Of a stretch of DNA of 64,000 nucleotides, positions 55,850-64,000 are shown one piece after another. This DNA is from Glutinoglossum americanum (Eukaryota > Ascomycota > Geoglossomycetes > Geoglossales > Geoglossaceae). The DNA lies in contig JAGHQL010000096.1 of the NCBI GenBank assembly GCA_020080175.1, forward strand, positions 1 through 64,000, given 5' to 3'. Under the pieces are notes generated by a model, which saw only the letters and a program-made list of their open reading frames with translations, searched no databases and was not told the origin of the DNA. The translations under genes were made by a program, and so were the position numbers. Numbering within the stretch: the stretch's first letter is position 1; each line of letters starts with the position of its first letter.

Positions 55850-58536
55850 CTAAGTAGAGGCGCCTTCTGCGGAGGTGCCCTCGGCGCTCTTCTTCCCCTG
55901 ATTCACAAACACCCCAGTAAGCGCATCACCCTCCTCAGGTGTAGTAATCATATTTTCCAGCAACTCATAGGCGCACTCTACAACATCATCCTCAATACCA
56001 GCTTCCAGGACCTGACCTTCGCTGAAGGCGAGGCGGGTGACAGAGAGGAGGTATTTGTGCTGCATGCCGCCGTGCACGGCGTTGAGTTTTGCTTGGAGGT
56101 TGATATGCGAGCTAAAGGCAGTGAGGAGGTGATGGAGGAGGCGGGTGGCGGTATTGACGAGCTGGGCTCTAAGAGAAGGGGGTCAGAGAGAGAGTAGAGT
56201 AAGGGAATGATCGGAGTGCATACCTTAGTCCGTGTCCGTCCTGGAAATCATAGAGGGATTCCAGTTCCTCGTTCATGACTTTTACCAGTCTCGCTACAAC
56301 ATTCGGGTGAAGCGCTAGGATCTTCCCTCCGTATTCTGTGCAACACATCGCACCCAACAGTTCGAGAACGTCCTGGTTTAACCCGGCAATCTCTGTGCTA
56401 TTGTACGGCTCCTTGCCTTCCTCGGAATTTGGGCTATCCAATAATAGTCCTGTTACGCGGCTGATGACATGCCTCTCGTTGGTGGTCTGTTCTTCACCAA
56501 GGGTACCTACAAAGGGACCGAACGAATTGCTTAGCACACCGGTGGAGAGAATGTCCAACATTAGGTGGATATCTTCAATCGGCTGGTTCGGATTGAGCAT
56601 CATGAGGACAAAGTCAAATCGCATAAGGCGCCAGAAACGTCGAATATCTGCGTCATCGCGGACGCAACCCAAGGCGGTCATATGCAAGAGCGAGAGGCAA
56701 TCAGTAACACTGACCTCTGGCTTGAGTTTCGACATATTTTCGCGCTTAAACTGTACCATGGCATTGATGTCGGCGGTTGTTTGAGCAAGAGGGACTAGAG
56801 AGTCCATAAGATGGGGCGCCGCGGATGTGGTGTGAAGGGTGAGTATGAATCTGACTAGATCTAACATGAGGTATAGAGGGCCGTACTTTAATTGCCAATG
56901 TGGTTAGTTGCTTGGTTTTGGAGGCCATTCTCCGGGCACGCTTAAGGGGTACGCACGAATGTCTCATCTAAGCACTGCGACCATAATGACAACAGAACGC
57001 CAGAGAATCCAACAGCGAACGCCTCCATATCTATTTTCGCGGCGAGAATGGGCAGTTTATCGCATATCAGCGATGAAAATGACCTTTCTGCTGCGGAGGG
57101 AAATGCAAATTTGATGAATGCCTCCATTGTTCGAACGTGATCCTTGCTTGGGCGGTGGTTGATCACCATATGTAGAAACTAATAAACATTAGATTGGACC
57201 GCCAAATAGGAGCCGACAGCGTGGTGCCTAACTTGGAATCTTTCATCTTCTTTTCCAAACGTTTCCAGCAGGTTTACATCAAGCTTGGTGTCTTGTTGTG
57301 GCTTGTCCTCTTTTTTTATGCTTAATTGGTTGGGTTGGCTCAACCGTATCGGGAGCCCCGGACTGTCCTCGGTTCCTCTCCGCTTTCTTTTGGTCCCAGT
57401 CTTCGGGGTCCCAGGCCTGCCCCTTCCACCTTGTGTTTTGGTCGGCGACATCATAATTTCGTCGTCGTCGAAGCCATCTCTATAAAGCAGATTTTTCAGC
57501 TTTTTAGGGGTTGTGATCGGACTCCCCATTGAATGACCGAGCATCCCATCCACCCCACGAGGATCCATATTTCTGACAGTTTTCCTCAGATTCTTAATAG
57601 CCTCACTCTCATCAGCTAGGTCCTTTTTCAAAAATTTGTTCTCGGTCGCCACCCTTTCCTTCTCGGCCAACGCAGCTTCTATCTCCACCTTTTTCTTGGC
57701 AACCTCATCTGCATGGAGGTTTTGCATTGCAGTCATCTTGCGCTCGTGCTCTTTAATGACCTTTGCTTGATTTGCACGGACAATTGCAATCTCGCCGGCC
57801 TTTGATAGTGTGTCGGAGTTTGCGGTCTCGAGAGACTCTTGGAGAGTATCGCGTTCATGTCGGAGCTGAAGAAAGTTAGGTCCCGTAGTGCAGAAATACA
57901 GTAAGGGGATGTAGCTAGATCACACATCGCACTTACATCTTGGATTTGGCGGTTTAGGGATTCAATAGCAGCAGTTTGGTGCGTCAACAATTCCTCCATT
58001 TCTATTTCCCTCATACTTTCACCCCCGTCATGCATCTCAACATCTCCATCGTCATCTCCCCTCTCCCTATATTGATCCTCGTTAAATATCAAGCGTTCGG
58101 CTCCACTGACACTAGTATGTCTATTCTTGTATGATTGCTCTCGCTGCGTGAGATCCCCAAAGATTTTAGACTCTAACGTCTCTTTGGATTCTTGTATGGT
58201 CGCAGAAGGGTCCAGAGCATCCAGCAGCTCTGCCTGAATGGCTTCTTCGTCGAAGTTGCCATAGTCGGACGAAGGCAGCTCTGGATGCTTTATAGCTTGC
58301 TGATAGCGAGAATTGGGACCAAGAAAGCCTCCAGTCTGTGCTCTGGTCGACGGTAGCGTAGGCAACGTCTGATAGGTCTGCTGCAATTGTTGCTGCAGCG
58401 CTTGAGAATCGAATCGTGAGGGGTTACGCTGAGTCAACCGTGCTGCCGTTTGCTCCAACTCCTCGAGAGTGTCTGCGGGCAGAGCATCGAGATCGTCGTC
58501 CGAGAATCCGTCGTCGTCGTCATCTGGCTTAGCCAT
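55850..58536 (-). CDS. uvsD: DNA damage checkpoint protein, ATRIP/Rad26/UvsD homologue
   Basis: 811 residues after removing four introns (57866-57936, 57179-57232, 56886-56956, 56169-56223). The acidic N-terminus FSDDDLDALPADTLEELEQ is the RPA-binding-type start of this family. A Gln-rich segment and then a coiled coil (about residues 190-320, including MEELLTHQTAAIESLNRQIQ) follow, and a basic TKRKRRG nuclear signal. The C-terminal helical-repeat region has FIKFAFPSAAERSFSSLI, SLLHMTALGCVRDDADIRRF and LNQDVLELLGAMCCTEYGGK. These proteins (S. pombe Rad26, budding yeast Ddc2, A. nidulans UvsD) bring the ATR kinase to RPA-coated single-stranded DNA. Its start lies 573 bp from that of the divergent CDS1 gene. 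Confidence 0.9.
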
Positions 58537-59109
58537 GCCATTGGTCGGAGTTTGTAGGGAACTATATTGTCACCATGTTGGATTTGTTTGCGGAGTTAAG
58601 TTACATAATTCATGAGGCCATCCGACTGCGCCACGACTCGTCCTCCATTCAGCCATTTAAGCGACCTTCGCGCCTCTACCAGCTTCAGCCACTTCGGTCG
58701 CCCCTTTCGCCTTTCGGAGTTCTCGAGAGCGAGCTGACGTCGTTTATTGTGCGGACGAATCGAAACGACCATCTCCAACATTCAGCCTCGTTTGCCTGTT
58801 GTTCAGTCACTTCCTGCTCCTCTCGAATTTCACGAGAGCCACCAGCACCATATTTTAAAAGAGCTGTGGACTTTTAATCGTTACGGTATATTACCCTACA
58901 TGCAGATTAGATTGTGATTTCCTTAACACGCAAGCCGTATTGGCTGAGAAAAAAGTTCGATATTCGTTCGTGGATTCGCCTTATCCACTTGGGCCTGCCC
59001 AAGCTCGAGATTCATATCCCTTGTTTTAATTTTTATCCAGCGGATTCTCCTTGCCCACTTTTGAAGTTGAAATTACGCTACTTGCAAGACTGTGCGGCTG
59101 TCTACAAGA
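58537..59109. other. Divergent promoter (ATRIP-like / CDS1)
   Basis: 573 bp between two start codons on opposite strands; pyrimidine-rich in the middle. No gene was seen. Confidence 0.6.
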
Positions 59110-60800
59110 ATGGCCCCACGCAGAAATGTTCAGTTTCAGCACCGAGGCCATAGCAGCGGGCTTGACCGCCGAAGGGAGAGCTTCTCTGATATTAGTGAAG
59201 CCGCTTCAGAGTCTGGAAGTCCGACATTTAAGAACGGGAAAAGCGGGGAATCAGCGAATGGCGAGGTATGCTTCTAATGGGCCTTAAACCGAGTCTCCCA
59301 CAGGCGACGTCTTGGTTAAACCTAAGGTTGTATTACTCATTTATTTGCTAACACCTCTTGCATCGAGTAAAGCCCGAGCTACCTCCCCTATCAGAATACG
59401 AAAAAAAGAAACAAACGTTTGTCACTCGGACGATATGGACTTTCGTCATGATCTTCATCTTCTTCGCGGCTATGTTTGCTGGCCACCTCTACGTTATCGC
59501 TATTGTCACTGCAGTTCAAGTGGTCTCCTTCAAAGAGGTCATTGCTATTGCCAATGTCCCCAGCCGGGCTCGGAGGCTTAAGTTCACAAAGAGCCTAAAT
59601 TGGTACTTTCTAGCCACCACCATGTATTTCTTGTATGGTGAGAGCGTCATATACTACTTCAAGCATATCGTGCTAGTGGATATTGTTCTGTTGCCATTGG
59701 CTACGCACCACAGGTTCATCAGCTTCATGTTGTACATCTTTGGTGAGCTTTACCCCTCCCCTTCACCCACAATGTCGGAGCAGCCGGGTCATACCCCCTT
59801 CCACGGATTTGACCGGAAGCTAACATAGCACCGTTCATACCATCAGGATTCGTTTTCTTTGTTGCCTCGCTCCAAAAGGGACATTACAGATTTCAGTTCA
59901 CACAATTTGCATGGACCCACATGGCTCTCTACCTCATTGTTGTTCAAGCGCATTTTATTATGAACAACATCTTCGAGGGCATGATTTGGTTCTTTCTACC
60001 AGTGTCGCTCGTCATTACCAATGACATATTTGCATACATCGTCGGAATTACATTTGGGAGGACACAGCTCATTAAACTTTCCCCGAAAAAGACAGTGGAA
60101 GGGTTTGTTGGAGCTTGGGTTTGTACGGTTTTTTTCGGCGTGGCCATGACAAATGTGTTGATGCGCCACTCATATTTCATTTGCCCTGTCAACGTACGTA
60201 TTTTCTCGATTGATTGTAGTGCTTGCGGTAACAGCTTTCTAGGACCTCGGCGCGAACCTTTGGACCGGTCTCGAATGCATGCCAAATCCTGTTTTTATCC
60301 CCCACACCTACCATCTCCCGATCTGGTTCCCAATGTACCGCACATTTACCATCGCCCCGATGCAGTTCCACATCCTGGTCTTTGCAACCTTCGCGTCACT
60401 CATTGCCCCATTCGGCGGATTCTTCGCATCCGGTCTCAAGCGAACCTTCAAGATTAAGGATTTCGGTGAGTCCATTCCAGGACATGGCGGCATCACGGAT
60501 CGTATGGATTGCCAATTCATAATGGGGTTCTTCGCGTATATGTATTACCAGAGTTTTATCGCCGTGCATAAGGCCTCAGTTGGCGGGGTGATCGAGACTG
60601 TCATTACGGGGTTGACACCGGAAGAGCAGTTGGAGGTTGTGCGGGGGCTGTCGAAATATTTATTCAATCAAGGGGTTGTTTCAGAGAAGGTTAGCGTCCA
60701 ATTAATCCATATTGTTTTCAGTGTCTTTCTATTAATGGGATGCTGACGACGAACTGCTTAGGCCTTGGAGTGTCTGAACGTTGCCCTCCGGAGACGGTGA
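59110..60800 (+). CDS. CDS1: Phosphatidate cytidylyltransferase (CDP-DAG synthase)
   Basis: 452 residues after removing four introns (59266-59372, 59743-59846, 60194-60242, 60690-60761). It converts phosphatidate and CTP to CDP-diacylglycerol in the ER membrane, the entry to phosphatidylinositol, phosphatidylserine and cardiolipin. A disordered, charged N-terminus is followed by several transmembrane helices (for example IWTFVMIFIFFAAMFAGHLY). The conserved lines are SFKEVIAIANVPSRARRL, FAWTHMALYLIVVQAHF, GRTQLIKLSPKKTVEGF and the CDS signature around FASGLKRTFKIKDFGE, IPGHGGITDRMDC (about residues 350-380). The last exon encodes only ALECLNVALRRR. ATG 59110 was preferred to an in-frame one 18 nt upstream. 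The first intron could instead be two introns with a tiny exon; the single 107-nt form keeps the frame most simply. Confidence 0.95.
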
Positions 60801-61844
60801 ATAGTTATTTCTTCGAGTGGTTCGATCTCTAGGGCCCAAAAACTCCTCTTCTGACTCTTAATCTCGCTTTGTAAATACCCCTCATCTTTCCTTCATGTTG
60901 ACTTATCTCATTTCCGGGCGAGTTGTATGGGTGCATTAAAACGCAAGTAAGATAAGTGCGTCGTTGTGACGACGTCATACTCCCTTTTCTTTCGACTTTG
61001 ACGATACATATGAATGGGTAACTTATCTTACTCTGCGATCTTTTTTAGTGGTCCCAGGGTGAAATAGGTTTCTTTGTCTTTTCAATCATACAAACGAGGC
61101 TTTGAAAGCTAAAGGTAGCAGGATGTACGATTGTGAATCTAACTTGCTCTGCCAACCTTTGCTGTTGATTCCCAAATGGGATTCAGTTCTTTGATTTACT
61201 AGCGGTAATTCTGGCGGCGAGCTCGTTCTGCAAAAGAACCTGCCCTAGAGCAAAGCGGCCTACAATGAAGGCCTGCAAAATCGGCATGTAATGTCCATGA
61301 GGAAACCCGTGGAACTCCCTTTGAGCTTTGGAAATTGTAGCAATACACATCGACCTGGGCAATTTCCCATTAAAACTTTCCATCGGTAATAGGGCTTTCC
61401 CTGTATTTTGAAGATCGGGATATTGCCAGACTCGTTGATTAAAAAGGAGGGTGCCATCGTATATGCGTGGGTATTAGAATTCCAGAAGATACAGGAAGTG
61501 CCGTCGGCCAGATCGAACCATCGCACTACAACCGTGTGTTCAAAGGAAAATTAAGTCGCGTCGAATTCGCGAATTTTCACCACCAATGCCTCACTAATTG
61601 ACGTCAAAACATGAATACTAGCACACGGCTAGGGGTGAATGTCTAGGAACGAGCGACCTCGGTTCCAACACCAATAAACACCTATCGAGAAAAAAAAAAG
61701 CAGTCAGGACTTCCCAATGGAACCACTTGTTCGCTATAAAAAGTGAAAACTCCCCCCACCACCGTGATAGACCCACAAGAAAACAAAACTTAGTCTGGGA
61801 TTGTATCCAAAGAATTCCGGATGAATTCTATTATCCGACTAGGT
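60801..61844. other. Convergent intergenic region
   Basis: About 1 kb between the CDS1 and cyclin-box stops. Short minus-strand frames at 61183-61526 have mixed composition but no recognisable domain. No RNA gene was recognised. Confidence 0.5.
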
Positions 61845-63132
61845 CTATTGTCTAACATGCCGAAGAAAAAGATTCCGATTCGCCTGTTTGGCTGAGATGG
61901 CGAAAGTGCGTCGAGGATGGTTACTGGGCAGAAAAACGCTGCCACTTTTGCCGGCCATAGCTTTGATATCTCTGGTCTCAGTCGTATCCTGACCGTCGCC
62001 ATCTGCGTCGGTGTTGGGTACTTTAGTGTCGATATTACGATTGGAGGCGGGCTGCTGGAGGCTAAACTTCACGCGCACTTCACTGGGCGCAGCCGTGGCA
62101 CAGCCAACAGTGTGCTCTGGATTTTTGTGGATATGAGGTCTCTCCGTTTCCCGAGTCCCAAATCGGTTCTTGCCTGCTGCCCTAAGTGCTCTCAGCGCGG
62201 TAGATATACAGGCTGGAGTGCAGAGGGGCTGGATCCGAAAGCCAAGTTCAAGCAGAATTAGCCGCTCGGTGGTGTTGAGCTGGTTGCAGGAGAAGCGACC
62301 GTTAGAGACTCGCTGTGCCCAGAAGGCCGTTGGGGTTGACTACAGAATTCCTCCCTAATAAGCGGTGGCGGGTCAAATAAGAATGGACATGGGAGAGTGG
62401 GCGTACGCTGTCATCGAAAAACTTCGCTGCTAGCATCAGAGATGCTAGAGCCACTATTTCCGGTCTGGGAAACTGATCTTCTCCGAAGCCACGGCAACCC
62501 TCATGAGAAGGCGTAAGGGTATCATTGACACTTGTAGTATCAGTGCAAACGAGTGGACATTCTCTGCGCCAATTCAAAGCGAACCTATTCGAGAGTCTGT
62601 CGATGATACATGCCGCAAGGGCAACCACTTCCATCTCGACTGCAGCACGGTGTAGGAACGCCTGGATGACCAGGGGGGAGGCGGGAACCACGCAAGCCGG
62701 TTTAGGTATCATATTCGCGAGGTGTATGGACGGAGCTGCAAGAAAAGGAAGCAAAAAAAAGACAACATCACAAATCAGCCAAATTCTCTTGCCAAAAGAT
62801 ATATAGGATAGTTACGCCTCTTCCAATTGGGAGGTGGGGGGGGGGGGGGGAACAAGCTAGGAGGCAAACACGCGGAAAAACAAAATATCTAAAAAATATA
62901 TAAAAAAAGAGAAGCAGAAACAAGAGAAGTTGGTGGAGTTACATATGAGATCCTTATCTTGCAGGTCGTCGCAAGGAACGTCAGATTTGAGCTGAGGAGA
63001 CCAACTTCCTCGGGACGGCGGAGGCGTTGGGAGGTTCGAGAGCGGCACGTAAGATTCCATCCATGAGCCTAGCGACTCTAGAGAGCTGACCGAGGAGTTC
63101 CGGCGACGGAAATTCAAGGTTGAAGAGTCCAT
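61845..63132 (-). CDS. Cyclin-box protein of uncertain class
   Basis: About 338 residues if it starts at ATG 63132 (MDSSTLNFRRRNSS) with introns at 62736-62942 and 62280-62343. The N-terminal ~60 residues are Ser/Pro-rich (LPTPPPSRGSWSPQ). A cyclin box follows: SPLVIQAFLHRAAVEMEVV, ALAACIIDRLSNRF, PEIVALASLMLAAKFFDDS and, after the second intron, LNTTERLILLELGFRIQPLC. The tail is charged and disordered. It should bind a cyclin-dependent kinase, but I cannot tell a Pcl/Pho80-like role from a meiotic or G1 cyclin role. The 207-nt intron includes a run of about 15 G and could be two introns. The frame stays open upstream to about 63245 and could be joined to another exon near 63326-63422, so the N-terminus is uncertain. 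Confidence 0.65.
62836..62850. repeat. Poly-G run (about 15 nt)
   Basis: An uninterrupted G run on the plus strand, within the inferred intron of the cyclin-box gene (poly-C in its transcript, near the acceptor side). Its length may be unreliable in assembly. Confidence 0.8.
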
Positions 63133-64000
63133 GACTTGTTGCTGGATGTTGTCGGTTGTTTGCCAGGTGCCAGACGGCGGTGGAGGCGTATTTGAATGAT
63201 ATTCGTTTGGTGCATCGGTGTCGTCAGGTGTTGGGACAGAAGAAACTCGAAGTTCCAATGAATGAAAGATTTCTGTGGTTCTCTCGCTTTATTCTCTCTT
63301 TTTTTCACAAGGTAAAGACGGAAACCTTGAATTCGGGAACGCTCTAGGCCCGAAGGGTTGTGAAAGATAGTGAGATGTGATATGTACGGGTCAGTCCAGC
63401 TCGAATCGAAAGTGGTGTGCATAAACGGAAGAATAGACCTAAGAGAGTTAGTAGTCAAGCTGGGCGCGGCTGAACAGATGTTGAGCGTGCAACCACAACT
63501 CGTCACCGAGAAAAGGCCCAATTATCTTTTCCGGCTTCAAAGAAGTTAGGACACTAACTCAGATAGCTTCTCAGATGCGGTTATTGGAGGTCGCGTGCTT
63601 CGAGAGGCCGAATCCAGCGGCAGCAAAGGCAACCTTCGCTAATCTAATGATTCGACGGGTTGATGTGTCCAAGTATCTTGTACCTCTACGAAGTGCTTCC
63701 CGTACAATGTTCGATGAACAAAGCACGACCTCGCCGAGCACTAGGATGACGGCCTAACGGAGCCATACCGGATAAAACCCGGCATCGCATGACGGGAAGT
63801 TACCCCACAAGTTCGCCACCAAAAACAACTGGGCCATGCCCGAACCCCAGCCCACCCTGCCAGTTTAGTTATACAGCCTAATCTAGTTATGAGAATGTGG
63901 CGAACTTGATGCTCTTAGCTAGATATTTCACTACTTGGTTACGATCTTATTGGAAGGATATTCTTATTACGATGGGGAACCTGATTAGACGCTTATTCTT
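63133..64000. other. Upstream region of cyclin-box gene, window end
   Basis: May hold a 5' exon of the cyclin-box gene (63133-63245 in frame, and possibly 63326-63422). Beyond that, only short frames without features. Confidence 0.45.

Noticed and set aside
61183-61526. Minus-strand ORFs between CDS1 and the cyclin-box gene
   Set aside because: Two overlapping short frames with no recognised domain or splice structure; not enough to call a gene or pseudogene.
1-64000. tRNA, rRNA, CRISPR array, transposon or secondary-metabolite cluster
   Set aside because: Scanning for B-box-like GGTTCGA segments, regular spaced repeats, terminal repeats and synthase domains gave no convincing case; a covariance-model or repeat-library search could still find degraded copies.

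Overview
The window looks like nuclear DNA of a filamentous ascomycete (Pezizomycotina). The signs are compact protein genes on both strands, many short introns (about 45-120 nt) with GT...AG ends and CTAAC/CTAAT-like branch sites, a class VI-type chitin synthase, fungal nitrate assimilation genes, DASH and Sim4 kinetochore subunits, and a UvsD/Rad26-type checkpoint gene. The sequence does not fix the genus. I recognise no tRNA, rRNA, CRISPR array or intact mobile element.

Layout. 0-2 kb: a long homopolymer A/G tract, an uncharacterised membrane-anchored protein (-) and a possible 70-residue membrane peptide (+). 3.7-7.9 kb: LIM-RhoGAP (+). 8.8-11.8 kb: two kinetochore genes in tandem (-), ASK1 (DASH) and FTA1 (CENP-L type). 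12.2-19.7 kb: nitrite reductase and nitrate reductase, both (-), each preceded by NirA-type CTCCGHGG and GATA sites. 21.2-23.7 kb: Hsp110/SSE1 (-). 24.4-27.2 kb: chitin synthase (-). 27.2-30.4 kb: a 3.2 kb gene-poor gap. 30.4-34.3 kb: UPF2/NMD2 (-). 34.6-36.2 kb: alcohol acetyltransferase-like protein (+). 36.3-36.8 kb: small conserved-looking protein (-). 38.6-40.1 kb: FHA-domain protein (-). 41.4-42.8 kb: UTP30/CIC1-like ribosome biogenesis factor (+). 43.1-44.1 kb: palmitoyl-protein thioesterase (-), head to head with a CTK2-like cyclin (44.2-45.6 kb, +). 47.3-49.0 kb: uncharacterised signal-peptide/transmembrane protein (-). 50.1-53.0 kb: LSM4 and a PPR protein (+). 53.5-55.4 kb: PTEN-like phosphatase (+). 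55.9-58.5 kb: ATRIP/UvsD homologue (-). 59.1-60.8 kb: CDP-diacylglycerol synthase (+). 61.8-63.1 kb: cyclin-box protein (-).

Most genes are unrelated housekeeping functions. The real functional units are the nitrate pathway pair (nitrate to nitrite to ammonium, with shared regulatory motifs) and the ASK1/FTA1 neighbours, which both act at kinetochores. Exon boundaries were worked out by hand by reading splice signals and requiring reading frame and family motifs to continue. For every multi-exon gene where I give all introns, the spliced length is a multiple of three.

I did not find a clearly new multi-gene system. The most unusual signals are in gene structure: three probable GC-AG introns, two genes whose first coding exon is only ATG (one overlapped by an out-of-frame upstream ORF in the PTEN gene), stop-free introns whose length is a multiple of three (notably in Hsp110), an ultra-short or ambiguous intron in UPF2, a repeat-built N-terminal extension on nitrite reductase, and an uncharacterised secretory-pathway membrane protein with an extreme Arg/Ala-rich tail.
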